Below are positions 8,779-17,254 of a stretch of 64,000 nt of DNA, one piece after another (the stretch's first letter is position 1; every line of letters starts with the position of its first letter). The position numbers and the translations under genes were made by a program. Source of the DNA: SSSZ01 sp016790965 (lineage in GTDB: Bacteria; Pseudomonadota; Gammaproteobacteria; Burkholderiales; Rhodocyclaceae); the NCBI GenBank assembly GCA_016790965.1, contig JAEUNZ010000027.1:1-64000 (forward strand), given 5' to 3'. Below the pieces are notes generated by a model, which saw only the letters and a program-made list of their open reading frames with translations, had not been told where the DNA came from and ran no database searches.

Positions 8779-8831
8779 GGCGTGTTCCCAGTAACCGGCG
8801 GGACAGCCCGTCGCTCACTGGGCAAGCCCTA
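8776..8831. repeat. Interrupted palindrome spanning two convergent stop codons
   Basis: Three nested arm pairs are visible: TAGGGC (8776-8781) with GCCCTA (8826-8831), CCCAGT (8787-8792) with ACTGGG (8817-8822), and CGGG (8799-8802) with CCCG (8807-8810). The outer arms contain the TAG stop of each convergent gene. It may act as a bidirectional transcript end although no T-run follows. Confidence 0.6.
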
Positions 8832-9149
8832 ATCGCCCTGCGGCGGCGGCTTGGCGCCCGGGTGATTGCGGGCGATGTATTCGGCGTAGCGCGCCTGCAG
8901 CTCCGGGCCCTGCTTTCCGATTTCTCGCAGGATGCGGGCGACGGCCCAGATCATGACGGCGATACCGCCAACGGTGCAGGCCACGGCTTCGGCCATGGAG
9001 GCGGGGAAGCCGGCGATGAAAAGCCCTTTTCTGTCCGCAAACCAGGTGGCGCCCAGGGCGATGCAGACCAGGCCGAAGACATCGGCCAGGGCATAGGCCA
9101 GGATGCGCAGGGTCAAGCGGGGGCGGGGCGGGCGGTTCAGGCTGAGCAT
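8829..9149 (-). CDS. Small two-helix membrane protein, unknown function
   Basis: A 106-residue protein that I cannot name. It has two predicted membrane helices (about residues 15-35, ILAYALADVFGLVCIALGA, and 45-70, AVACTVGGIAVMIWAVARIL) and a polar, proline-rich C-terminal tail. The chosen start, MLSLNRPPRPRL, is the first plausible ATG; the frame remains open upstream without a better ribosome site. It converges on the small RHH gene across a palindrome and is divergent from the DUF411 gene. Confidence 0.65.
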   Translation of the reverse strand: MLSLNRPPRPRLTLRILAYALADVFGLVCIALGATWFADRKGLFIAGFPASMAEAVACTVGGIAVMIWAVARILREIGKQGPELQARYAEYIARNHPGAKPPPQGD

Positions 9150-9160
9150 GGGGCGGCGGC

Positions 9161-9166
9161 TATAAT
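9161..9166 (+). promoter_or_regulatory. -10 box of the DUF411 gene
   Basis: A perfect TATAAT preceded by GGC, 38 bases before the ATG of the DUF411 gene. The -35 region is not convincing. Confidence 0.5.
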
Positions 9167-9204
9167 GGAACGATCCCCATTTTCGCCCAGGACGGCTCTT
9201 CGCG

Positions 9205-9696
9205 ATGTCCAGACTTTCCCTGATAGTGCTGCTGCTTGCTCCCTGCTTGGCCTGGGCGGGTTCCACCCAGCCGGTGGTCGAGATTCACATGCCTTCGCCG
9301 TGTCTCGCGTGCATCGAATGGGGTGCCCATCTGGCCGACAACGGCTTCAAGGTGGTTTACAAGGAGATTGCGGACATGGCCGCGGTGAAACGCCGCTTCA
9401 AGGTGCCCCCGGACATGGAGTCCGTGCATACCGCCACCGTGGCCGGCTATTTCGTCGAAGGCCACGTGCCCGCCGAAGACATTCACGAACTGCTGCGGGA
9501 AAAGCCCAAGGCTCGGGGTCTCGCCGTTCCCGGCCTGCCGCGGGGGGCGCCGGGCCGGGAATTCAGCAATCCTACCTGTGAGACGGCCTGCACCATGCTC
9601 GACCCGACCTCCGGTGAGAGGCAGGTCCAGCACGAACTTTACGAAACCTTTCTCATCCTGCCGGACGGTTCCACGAAACGCTGGGCGCGGCACTGA
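9205..9696 (+). CDS. Exported DUF411 protein (putative metal-binding)
   Basis: A 163-residue protein with a cleavable signal peptide (LSLIVLLLAPCLAWAG) followed by the DUF411 core: MPSPCLACIEW, HLADNGFKV, then ESVHTATVAGYFVEGHVP, DIHELL and GLAVPGLPRGAPGREF. DUF411 proteins are periplasmic, often near copper or heavy-metal genes, and are thought to bind metal through cysteines. Here the usual Cys of the SCHTA motif is Val, while an extra pair appears in the tail (CETAC). The nearby gene on the other strand is a flavoprotein, not a metal pump. Role inferred only. Confidence 0.85.
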   Translation: MSRLSLIVLLLAPCLAWAGSTQPVVEIHMPSPCLACIEWGAHLADNGFKVVYKEIADMAAVKRRFKVPPDMESVHTATVAGYFVEGHVPAEDIHELLREKPKARGLAVPGLPRGAPGREFSNPTCETACTMLDPTSGERQVQHELYETFLILPDGSTKRWARH

Positions 9697-9702
9697 CGGT
9701 GC

Positions 9703-10986
9703 TCAGGGGGCTGCGCCGAACAGCTCGTCGATCATGGCTCGCTGCCAGGCTTCGTCCTCCCCCGAAGGCTGAGCGTTGTAGGCCTGTTGCACGGTCTGCT
9801 GGATGACCCCGTCGCCGCGCAGGCGGTAGCGGGTGTCGACGCGCATCACCTCTCGTGGCTCTGCCCGGGCCACGACATAGCAGGTGCTCTCCGGCAGCCG
9901 CGTTTCCGGCTCCCGGTCCTGGCTGCGGGCGGCGATGGCCTGGGCGGCGACGCGCCCCAGCCGGGCGGCCATGTGGCCGGTCTTGGGGTAATGGCCGAAG
10001 AGCAGCGAGGCTTTATCCACCAGATCGCCCACCGGATAGACATGCGCATCGCCGGGAGCGTGAAGTTGGACGGGGTCTATGGCCGCCCAGCCGGTGGGTT
10101 TGCCGGAGGTGTCGCGGCCGATGAGGTCCGCCTGCCAGGCCAGCTCGCCCGCCTGCTGGGGCGGCAGCAGGATGGCCTCGCTGAAGGAAATGGTGTCGAA
10201 ATCCGTGGTGACGACCTGCTTGACCGGGTCGAGACCAACGATGCGGGCCTGGGGCAGATAGTTGATGCGATCCCGGTAGGCGCTCTTAAAAATGCGGTCG
10301 AAGCCGAGTGCGGCCGGGTTGGGGTCGAGAACGTGGATACGGCCGGGGAGATCGCGCCTTTCCAGGGACCAGGCCAGGAGCCCGGCCCGCTCGTAGGGGG
10401 CAGGGGGGCAGCGGTAGGGCATGGGCGGCACGGTGAGCAGCCAGTCGCCGCCGGTGAAGGCGGCGATCTTGCCCTTCAGAGCCAGGGCTTCGCCAGGGCC
10501 GGTGAAGGCCGCGGGGAAGTGCTTGCGGCAGTGGTCGGCCGCAGCGCGGTCGTCGCCGAACCAGGCGCCGTAGTCGTGGCGGATGCCGACAGCGAGAATG
10601 AGCCAGTCGTAGGCCAGGGTTCCCGCCGCGGTAACTACTCGGCGGCGCTCCCGGTCGATGGCCGTCACCTCGGCGGTGACCAGCCGATAGCCGAAGGTCT
10701 TGGCGGCAGCGCCGAGGTCACGGGTGAGTTGCCGGCCATCGTTCAGCCCCACCAGCCAGAGGTTGGACAGCGGGTTGGACCAGAAGAGGGCTTCCTTCTC
10801 GACCACCACCACCTCCAGTTCAGGCGCTTTTTCCCGCAGGGTACGGGCAGCGGCGAGGCCGCCCCAGCCGCCGCCGACGATGACGACACGGCGGCCGGTG
10901 GAAGCGGGCAGCAGATCGGCCCGGGCCGTCAGCGAGGCGCCGAAGGCCGCCGAGGCGGCCAGGAAGTGGCGACGGCTGAGGCCCAC
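9703..10986 (-). CDS. Tat-exported FCSD-like flavoprotein (NAD(P)/FAD-dependent oxidoreductase)
   Basis: A 427-residue FAD enzyme. The N-terminus carries a twin-arginine signal (SRRHFLAASAAFGAS), then the dinucleotide-binding glycines in VVIVGGGWGGLAAA. It resembles the flavoprotein subunit of flavocytochrome c sulfide dehydrogenase and SoxF: the family motif PYRCPPAPYERA holds one redox cysteine and a C-terminal flavin-binding domain follows (STCYVVARAEP). The second redox cysteine expected near the GD-x-K segment is not evident, so sulfide oxidation is uncertain. It starts with GTG, 13 bases after metG on the same strand; no cytochrome partner gene is adjacent. Confidence 0.8.
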   Translation of the reverse strand: MGLSRRHFLAASAAFGASLTARADLLPASTGRRVVIVGGGWGGLAAARTLREKAPELEVVVVEKEALFWSNPLSNLWLVGLNDGRQLTRDLGAAAKTFGYRLVTAEVTAIDRERRRVVTAAGTLAYDWLILAVGIRHDYGAWFGDDRAAADHCRKHFPAAFTGPGEALALKGKIAAFTGGDWLLTVPPMPYRCPPAPYERAGLLAWSLERRDLPGRIHVLDPNPAALGFDRIFKSAYRDRINYLPQARIVGLDPVKQVVTTDFDTISFSEAILLPPQQAGELAWQADLIGRDTSGKPTGWAAIDPVQLHAPGDAHVYPVGDLVDKASLLFGHYPKTGHMAARLGRVAAQAIAARSQDREPETRLPESTCYVVARAEPREVMRVDTRYRLRGDGVIQQTVQQAYNAQPSGEDEAWQRAMIDELFGAAP

Positions 10987-10999
10987 TGGCTGTGAGCGC

Positions 11000-13102
11000 T
11001 TACTTCACCCGCATGCCGGGCTGAGCGCCGGAGTCGGGGGAGAGGATGTAGAGGCCGCCGGTCTTGCCTTCCGGGTCGGAGGCGGCCAGCACCATGCCCT
11101 CGGACAGGCCGAATTTCATCTTGCGCGGCGCCAGGTTGGCCACCATGACGGTGAGGCGGCCGACGAGGGCGGCCGGGTCGTAGGCCGCCTTGATGCCGGC
11201 GAAGACCTGGCGCGGCTTCTCCTCGCCGATGTCGAGCTGCAGGCGGATGAGCTTGTCGGCGCCTTCGACGTGGCTGGCGTCGACGATCTTGGCGATGCGC
11301 AAATCGACCTTCATGAAGTCGTCGATGCTGCAGTGGGCGACGTCGGCGGGGGCCGGATGGGTGGCCTTTTCGGCGACCTTCTCCTGATGCTCGGCGTGGC
11401 GCTGCTGCGATTGCTGCTCGGCGGCAGGGGCCAGACTTTCCTTGTTGGCATCGACCAGCTTTTCGATCAGCTTGGGATCGACGCGGGTCATCAGGTGCTC
11501 GTAGGCGTTGATGCCATGGCCGCCAGCGAGCAGGGTGCCGGCATCGCTCCAAGTCAGCGGGGCGATGTTGAGGAAGGACTCCACCTTAGCGGCCACTGCC
11601 GGGAGGACGGGCTTCAGCAGCACCGTGAGCAGGCGGAAGAGGTTCAGGGCGTTGGTGCATGCGGCGTGGAGTTCGGTCTCCTTGCCTTCCTGCTTGGCCA
11701 GTTCCCAGGGCTTGACGCTATCCACGTACTGGTTGGCGGCGTCGGCCAGGGCCATGACTTCGCGCATGGCCTTACCGAATTCCCGGGCTTCATAGAGGTC
11801 GGCGATGCGCGGGGCGGCCTCCTGGATGGCGCGAATGGCGGGCAGGCCTGCTTCCGCCGGAGCCAGGCGACCGTTGAAGCGCTTGGCGATGAAGCCGGCG
11901 GCGCGGCTGGCGATATTGACGTACTTGCCGATGAGGTCCGAATTCACCCGGGCGACGAAATCCTCCAGATTGAGGTCGATATCCTCCATGGTGGCCGATA
12001 ACTTGGCGGCGTAGTAATAGCGCAGCCACTCGGCGTTGAGCCCGGTCTTGAGGAAGCTTTCGGCGGTGATGAAGGTGCCGCGGCTCTTGGACATCTTGGC
12101 GCCATCCACGGTGAGGAAACCGTGGGCGAAGATCCTGGTCGGCGTGCGGTAGCCGGCATGGGCCAGCTCGGCGGGCCAGAACAGGGCGTGGAAGTAGAGA
12201 ATGTCCTTGCCGATGAAGTGGTAGAGCTCTGCCTTGGAGTCGGCCTTGAAAAATTCGTCGAAACTGAGGCCCTTCCTGTCGCACAAGTTGCGGAAGGAGC
12301 CCATGTAGCCGATGGGGGCGTCGAGCCAGACGTAGAAGTACTTGCCCGGCGCGTCGGGAATCTCGAAGCCGAAGTAAGGCGCGTCCCGGGAAATGTCCCA
12401 GTCGGTGAGCTTGTTCTCGCCCGGCTCGCCCAGCCATTCCTGCATCTTGTTGGCGGCTTCGGGTTGCAATACGCCGCTGTCGCGGCTGGTGTAGGCGCGC
12501 AGGAAGGCCTCGCAGCGCGGGTCGGAGAGCTTGAAGAAGTAGTGCTCGGAATTGCGCAGCTCCGGCTTGGCGCCGGAAACCGCCGAGTACGGGTTCTTCA
12601 GCTCGGTGGGTGCGTAGGCGGCGCCGCAGGATTCGCAATTGTCGCCATATTGGTCCTTGGCGCCGCACTTGGGGCACTCGCCCTTGATGAAGCGGTCGGG
12701 CAGGAACATCTGCTTGACCGGGTCGTAATACTGCTCGATGGTGCGGGTCTCGATCAGCCCGGCCGCCTTGAGACGGGTATAGATGTCTTTGGCGTAGAAG
12801 CGGGTTTCGTCGGAGTGGGTGCTGTAGTAGTTGTCGAACCCCACGTGGAAGCCGGAAAAATCGCGGGAATGCTCGCCATGGACGCGGGCGATGAGGGCTT
12901 CCGGCGTGACGCCTTCCTTTTCGGCACGCAGCATGATGGGGGTGCCGTGAGTGTCGTCGGCGCAGACGTACCAGCAGGCGTTGCCACTCATTTTCTGGAA
13001 GCGTACCCAGATGTCGGTCTGAATGTATTCCACCAGATGGCCGAGATGAATGGCGCCGTTGGCGTAGGGCAGGGCGGAGGTGACGAGGATCTGGCGGGAC
13101 AT
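11000..13102 (-). CDS. metG: Methionyl-tRNA synthetase
   Basis: A 700-residue class I synthetase that charges tRNA-Met. It shows the HIGH-type motif in ALPYANGAIHLGHL, the zinc knuckle CPKCGAKDQYGDNCESCG (about residues 145-162), the KMSKSRG loop (about 335) and a C-terminal EMAP-II tRNA-binding domain (from about 590, DDFMKVDLRIAKI). The ATG giving MSRQILVTSALPYANG is chosen; an upstream TTG would add 15 unlikely residues. It is divergent from apbC, an arrangement also found in enterobacteria (mrp/metG). Confidence 0.98.
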   Translation of the reverse strand: MSRQILVTSALPYANGAIHLGHLVEYIQTDIWVRFQKMSGNACWYVCADDTHGTPIMLRAEKEGVTPEALIARVHGEHSRDFSGFHVGFDNYYSTHSDETRFYAKDIYTRLKAAGLIETRTIEQYYDPVKQMFLPDRFIKGECPKCGAKDQYGDNCESCGAAYAPTELKNPYSAVSGAKPELRNSEHYFFKLSDPRCEAFLRAYTSRDSGVLQPEAANKMQEWLGEPGENKLTDWDISRDAPYFGFEIPDAPGKYFYVWLDAPIGYMGSFRNLCDRKGLSFDEFFKADSKAELYHFIGKDILYFHALFWPAELAHAGYRTPTRIFAHGFLTVDGAKMSKSRGTFITAESFLKTGLNAEWLRYYYAAKLSATMEDIDLNLEDFVARVNSDLIGKYVNIASRAAGFIAKRFNGRLAPAEAGLPAIRAIQEAAPRIADLYEAREFGKAMREVMALADAANQYVDSVKPWELAKQEGKETELHAACTNALNLFRLLTVLLKPVLPAVAAKVESFLNIAPLTWSDAGTLLAGGHGINAYEHLMTRVDPKLIEKLVDANKESLAPAAEQQSQQRHAEHQEKVAEKATHPAPADVAHCSIDDFMKVDLRIAKIVDASHVEGADKLIRLQLDIGEEKPRQVFAGIKAAYDPAALVGRLTVMVANLAPRKMKFGLSEGMVLAASDPEGKTGGLYILSPDSGAQPGMRVK

Positions 13103-13137
13103 GGGGGATTGGCGTGGGGCCGGCGGGAAAAGAGGCC

Positions 13138-13143
13138 ATTCTA
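13138..13143 (-). promoter_or_regulatory. -10 box of metG
   Basis: On the minus strand the sequence reads TTGCTAGAATGG, a -10 element TAGAAT in the context common in betaproteobacteria, about 36 bases before the metG ATG. No good -35 is seen. Confidence 0.45.
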
Positions 13144-13173
13144 GCAAATGCGACAGGGAGCCCCGTTCATGTT

Positions 13174-13197
13174 ATCCTTACTAAATTAGTCAGGTAT
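13174..13197 (+). promoter_or_regulatory. IscR type-1-like operator upstream of apbC
   Basis: The right half AGTCAGGTAT (13188-13197) matches the recalled E. coli type-1 IscR half-site AGTCRRSTAT exactly. The five-base AT spacer AAATT fits RWWWY, and the left half CCTTACT keeps SYY and ACT of the mirror half. It sits 17 bases before the start codon of an Fe-S carrier gene, between divergent metG and apbC. Confidence 0.5.
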
Positions 13198-13213
13198 ATT
13201 CAGGAGAAAAACG

Positions 13214-14305
13214 ATGAGCGTTACCGTCGAAACCGTCCGTGCCGCCCTGGGCCAGACCATCGACCCCAATACCGGCAAGAGCTACGTGGCCGGCAAGGCT
13301 GTCAAGAACATCCAGGTGGACGGCGAAGACGTCTCCTTCGACCTTGAGCTGGGTTACCCGGCGAAAACCCAGATCGACGGCATCAGGAAGCAGGTCATTG
13401 CCGCCGTGCGCGCCCTGCCGGGCGTCGGCAATGTTTCCGCCAATGTGTCGGTCAAGATCGTCGCCCATTCGGTACAGCAAGGCGTCAAGCTGCTGCCGGG
13501 GGTCAAGAACATCATTGCGGTGGCTTCGGGCAAGGGCGGCGTAGGCAAGAGCACCACGGCGGTCAACCTCGCCCTGGCCCTGGCCCAGGACGGGGCCACC
13601 GTCGGTATTCTCGACGCCGACATCTACGGCCCTTCGCAACCCCAGATGCTGGGCCTGGTCGGCCGCCAGCCGGAGTCCCGTGACGGCGCCAGTATGGAGC
13701 CCCTGGAGGCCTACGGCCTGCAGGCGCAGTCCATCGGCTTCATGATCGACGCCGAAACCCCCATGGTCTGGCGCGGCCCCATGGTTACCCAGGCACTGGA
13801 GCAACTGCTGACGCAGACCAACTGGCGCGACGTGGATTACCTGATCGTCGACATGCCCCCGGGCACCGGCGACACCCAGTTGTCCCTGGCCCAGAAGGTG
13901 CCCGTGACCGGCGCGGTCATTGTCACCACGCCCCAGGATATCGCCCTCATCGACGCGAGGAAGGGCCTCAAGATGTTCGAGAAGGTGAACATCCCCATCC
14001 TCGGCATCGTCGAGAACATGAGCATCCACGTCTGCTCCAACTGCGGCCACGCCGAGCACATCTTCGGCCAGGGAGGCGGCGAGCAGATGTGCAAGGACTA
14101 CGACGTCGAGTTCCTGGGCAGCCTGCCCTTGGAAATGTCCATCCGCGAGCTGGCTGACGGCGGCAAGCCGACGGTGGTCGGCGCCCCCGATTCCAGGGCG
14201 GCCGAAATCTATCGGGCCATCGCCCGGCGCATCGCCATCAAGGTGGCGGAGAAGGCCAAGGACATGACCTCGAAGTTTCCAAACATCGTCGTCCAGAACG
14301 CATAG
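13214..14305 (+). CDS. apbC: Iron-sulfur cluster carrier protein ApbC (Mrp/NBP35 family)
   Basis: A 363-residue P-loop ATPase that binds and delivers Fe-S clusters. It has an N-terminal MIP18-like domain (about residues 1-85), the deviant Walker A SGKGGVGKST (about 107-116), the LDADIYGPSQP segment, Walker B-like DYLIVDMPPGTGD and the cluster-binding CSNCGH motif (two cysteines, about residue 277). The length is typical. AGGAG lies seven bases before the ATG. An IscR-like operator directly upstream suggests control by Fe-S status; a strong terminator follows the gene. Confidence 0.97.
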   Translation: MSVTVETVRAALGQTIDPNTGKSYVAGKAVKNIQVDGEDVSFDLELGYPAKTQIDGIRKQVIAAVRALPGVGNVSANVSVKIVAHSVQQGVKLLPGVKNIIAVASGKGGVGKSTTAVNLALALAQDGATVGILDADIYGPSQPQMLGLVGRQPESRDGASMEPLEAYGLQAQSIGFMIDAETPMVWRGPMVTQALEQLLTQTNWRDVDYLIVDMPPGTGDTQLSLAQKVPVTGAVIVTTPQDIALIDARKGLKMFEKVNIPILGIVENMSIHVCSNCGHAEHIFGQGGGEQMCKDYDVEFLGSLPLEMSIRELADGGKPTVVGAPDSRAAEIYRAIARRIAIKVAEKAKDMTSKFPNIVVQNA

Positions 14306-14320
14306 CCTTCGGCTGTTTTT
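14304..14320 (+). terminator. Minor hairpin after apbC
   Basis: AGCC-TTC-GGCT followed by GTTTTT starts within the apbC stop codon. The stem is only four pairs, so it is probably auxiliary to the stronger terminator 15 bases downstream. Confidence 0.35.
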
Positions 14321-14335
14321 CGCCATTTTCCTGAG

Positions 14336-14366
14336 CAAAGGCGGGTACAATCCCGCCTTTGTTTTT
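14336..14366 (+). terminator. Rho-independent terminator between apbC and dcd
   Basis: A perfect 10-bp stem, CAAAGGCGGG / CCCGCCTTTG, with loop TACAAT and a TTTTT tail. It ends the apbC transcript, so dcd must have its own promoter or rely on readthrough. Confidence 0.9.
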
Positions 14367-14388
14367 GGGTGCGTCCGGGTAAGGAAAA

Positions 14389-14955
14389 ATGGCCATAAAA
14401 TCAGATAAGTGGATTCGCCGCATGGCCCGGGAGCAGGGCATGATCGAGCCCTTTTCACCGGAACTCGTGCGCGAGGTCAACGGCCACAAGATCGTCTCCT
14501 ACGGCACTTCCAGCTATGGCTACGATATCCGCTGCGCCCGGGAATTCCGGGTGTTCACCAATATCAACTCGACCATCGTCGATCCCAAGGCCTTTGATCC
14601 CAAGTCCTTCGTCGAGATCGAGGGCGATCACTGCATCATCCCGCCCAATTCCTTCGCCCTGGCCCGCACGGTCGAGTATTTCCGCATTCCCCGCTCGGTG
14701 CTGACCGTCTGCTTGGGCAAATCGACTTACGCCCGCTGCGGCATCATCGTGAATGTCACTCCCTTCGAACCCGAGTGGGAAGGCTACGTGACTCTGGAGT
14801 TTTCCAACACCACGCCCCTGCCTGCCAAGATATACGCTGGCGAAGGCTGCGCCCAGGTGCTGTTCTTCGAGTCCGATGAGGTTTGCGAAACCTCCTACCG
14901 CGACCGGGGCGGCAAGTACCAGGGGCAGGTAGGCGTCACCTTGCCCAAGATCTGA
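14389..14955 (+). CDS. dcd: dCTP deaminase
   Basis: A 188-residue homotrimeric enzyme that converts dCTP to dUTP, the source of dUMP for thymidylate synthesis. Recognisable segments are the SYGTSSYGYDIR nucleotide-binding motif, GKSTYARCGIIVNVTPFEPEWEGY with the active-site Ser/Arg and Glu, and the C-terminal GKYQGQ closing loop. The length matches the monofunctional enzyme. AAGGA precedes the ATG. It follows the apbC terminator and precedes a decarboxylase gene with another hairpin between them. Confidence 0.97.
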   Translation: MAIKSDKWIRRMAREQGMIEPFSPELVREVNGHKIVSYGTSSYGYDIRCAREFRVFTNINSTIVDPKAFDPKSFVEIEGDHCIIPPNSFALARTVEYFRIPRSVLTVCLGKSTYARCGIIVNVTPFEPEWEGYVTLEFSNTTPLPAKIYAGEGCAQVLFFESDEVCETSYRDRGGKYQGQVGVTLPKI

Positions 14956-14987
14956 CGGTCGTGCCCGACAGATTTACCGCATATCCC

Positions 14988-15010
14988 GACCCGCTCCGGC
15001 GGGTCGCTGC
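14988..15010 (+). terminator. Possible terminator after dcd
   Basis: GACCCGC / GCGGGTC forms a perfect 7-bp stem with loop TCCG. Only four T residues follow, after a GCTGCA spacer, so termination would be weak. It lies just before the ribosome site of the decarboxylase gene. Confidence 0.5.
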
Positions 15011-15025
15011 ATTTTGAGGACTGAC

Positions 15026-17254
15026 ATGCGTTTTCACTTTCCCGTCATCATCATCGACGAAGACTTCCGCTCCGAGAACGCCTCGGGGCTGGGTATCCGC
15101 GCTCTGGCCGAAGCCATCGAGAAGGAGGGCATGGAAGTCCTCGGCGTCACCAGCTATGGCGACCTCACTTCCTTTGCCCAGCAGCAGAGCCGGGCGTCGT
15201 GCTTCATTCTCTCCATCGATGACGAGGAACTGGCCAATGAGCCCGAGGAAACCCTGGCCGAATTGCGCGCCTTCGTCACCGAAATCCGTTGCCGCAACAG
15301 CGATATCCCCATCTTCCTGCACGGCGAGACGCGAACGTCCCGCCACATCCCCAACGACGTGCTGCGGGAGCTGCATGGCTTCATCCACATGTTCGAGGAC
15401 ACGCCAGAGTTCATCGCCCGTTACGTGGTGCGCGAGGCACGGGCCTACGTCGATTCTCTGCCGCCGCCCTTCTTCCGGGCGCTGACTCACTACGCCGCCG
15501 ACGGATCCTATTCCTGGCACTGTCCGGGCCATTCCGGCGGCGTCGCCTTCCTGAAAAGCCCGGTGGGCCAGATGTTCCACCAGTTCTTCGGCGAAAACAT
15601 GCTGCGCGCCGACGTCTGCAACGCCGTCGAAGAACTCGGCCAGCTCCTCGACCACACCGGCCCGGTAGCCGCTTCCGAGCGCAACGCTGCCCGAATCTTC
15701 AACGCTGACCACCTCTACTTCGTCACCAACGGCACGTCGACGTCGAACAAGATCGTCTGGCACTCTACCGTGGCCCCCGGCGACATCGTGGTGGTGGATC
15801 GCAACTGCCACAAGTCGGTGCTGCACTCCATCATGATGACCGGCGCGGTGCCCGTATTCCTGATGCCGACCCGCAACAACTTCGGCATCATCGGCCCCAT
15901 CCCGAAAAGCGAGTTCGCCTGGGAGAACATCCAGAAGAAGATCGCCGCCAACCCCTTCGCCACCGACAAGAACGCCAAGCCGCGGGTGCTGACCATCACC
16001 CAGTCCACCTATGACGGTGTGCTTTACAACGTCGAGGCCATCAAGGACGAACTGGACGGCAGAATCGACACCCTGCACTTCGACGAAGCCTGGCTGCCCC
16101 ACGCCGCTTTCCACGACTTCTACGGCGACTACCACGCCATCGGCGCAGACCGGCCCCGCTGCAGGGAATCCATGGTCTTCGCCACCCAATCGACCCACAA
16201 GCTCCTGGCCGGCCTTTCGCAAGCCTCGCAAATCCTGGTGCAGGATGCCGAGAACCAGCGCCTGGACCGCGATATATTCAACGAGGCCTACCTGATGCAT
16301 ACCTCGACATCGCCGCAGTACTCCATCATCGCTTCCTGCGACGTGGCGGCGGCCATGATGGAGGAGCCTGGCGGTACAGCCCTAGTGGAGGAATCCATCG
16401 CCGAAGCCCTCGACTTCCGCCGTGCCATGCGCAAGGTGGATGAGGAGTGGGGCACTGACTGGTGGTTCAAGGTCTGGGGGCCGGACGACCTTTCGGAGGA
16501 AGGCATCGAGGAGCGCGAATCCTGGATGTTGAAGCCTGGCGAGCGCTGGCACGGCTTCGGCCAGTTGGCCGAGGGCTTCAATATGCTCGACCCCATCAAG
16601 GCCACCATCATCACCCCGGGCCTGGACGTGGACGGGGACTTCGCCGACGACATCGGCATCCCGGCGGCCATCGTCACCAAGTACCTGGCCGAGCACGGGG
16701 TCATCGTCGAGAAGTGCGGTCTCTACAGCTTCTTCATCATGTTCACCATCGGCATCACCAAGGGCCGCTGGAACACCCTGGTCACCGCGCTGCAGCAGTT
16801 CAAGGACGACTACGACAAGAACCAGCCCCTGTGGAAGGTGCTGCCGGAATTCGTGCAGAAGAACCCGCGCTACGAGCGCGTCGGCCTGAAAGAGTTGTGC
16901 ACCCAGATTCACGGCGTCTACAAGCAGAATGACGTGGCTCGGCTGACCACCGAGATGTACCTTTCCGACATGGTGCCTGCCATGCGCCCCGCCGATGCCT
17001 TCGCCAGGATGGCCCATCGCGAGATCGAGCGGGTGCCGGTGGATGCCCTAGAAGGCCGCGTCACGGCGGTGCTGCTGACGCCCTACCCGCCGGGCATTCC
17101 GCTCCTCATCCCCGGCGAGCGCTTCAACGCTACCATCTGCAGTTATCTGAAGTTCGCCCGCGAATTCAACGCCGGCTTTCCCGGTTTCGAGACCGACATC
17201 CACGGCCTGGTCAAGGGCGAAGATGGACGGTATTACGTGGATTGCGTGCGATGA
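15026..17254 (+). CDS. Arginine/lysine/ornithine decarboxylase (PLP, fold III)
   Basis: A 742-residue inducible-type amino acid decarboxylase. The order is an N-terminal response-regulator-like wing domain (about 1-130), a linker, the PLP domain with HCPGHSGGVAFLKSP and the cofactor lysine in STHKLLAGLSQASQ (about residue 395), and a C-terminal domain ending in PYPPGIPLLIPGER. It converts a basic amino acid to a polyamine or agmatine and consumes a proton; which substrate cannot be read safely. ATG is chosen over an upstream TTG because GAGGA lies at the right distance. Its stop overlaps the start of the next gene. Confidence 0.93.
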   Translation: MRFHFPVIIIDEDFRSENASGLGIRALAEAIEKEGMEVLGVTSYGDLTSFAQQQSRASCFILSIDDEELANEPEETLAELRAFVTEIRCRNSDIPIFLHGETRTSRHIPNDVLRELHGFIHMFEDTPEFIARYVVREARAYVDSLPPPFFRALTHYAADGSYSWHCPGHSGGVAFLKSPVGQMFHQFFGENMLRADVCNAVEELGQLLDHTGPVAASERNAARIFNADHLYFVTNGTSTSNKIVWHSTVAPGDIVVVDRNCHKSVLHSIMMTGAVPVFLMPTRNNFGIIGPIPKSEFAWENIQKKIAANPFATDKNAKPRVLTITQSTYDGVLYNVEAIKDELDGRIDTLHFDEAWLPHAAFHDFYGDYHAIGADRPRCRESMVFATQSTHKLLAGLSQASQILVQDAENQRLDRDIFNEAYLMHTSTSPQYSIIASCDVAAAMMEEPGGTALVEESIAEALDFRRAMRKVDEEWGTDWWFKVWGPDDLSEEGIEERESWMLKPGERWHGFGQLAEGFNMLDPIKATIITPGLDVDGDFADDIGIPAAIVTKYLAEHGVIVEKCGLYSFFIMFTIGITKGRWNTLVTALQQFKDDYDKNQPLWKVLPEFVQKNPRYERVGLKELCTQIHGVYKQNDVARLTTEMYLSDMVPAMRPADAFARMAHREIERVPVDALEGRVTAVLLTPYPPGIPLLIPGERFNATICSYLKFAREFNAGFPGFETDIHGLVKGEDGRYYVDCVR

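Noticed and set aside
12985..13213. S-adenosylmethionine or T-box riboswitch upstream of metG
   Set aside because: The spacer to the divergent gene is only 111 bases and shows no such conserved core.
13190..14458. Minus-strand 422-residue frame over apbC
   Set aside because: Antisense of a well-conserved gene, with low-complexity Asp/His/Gly content.
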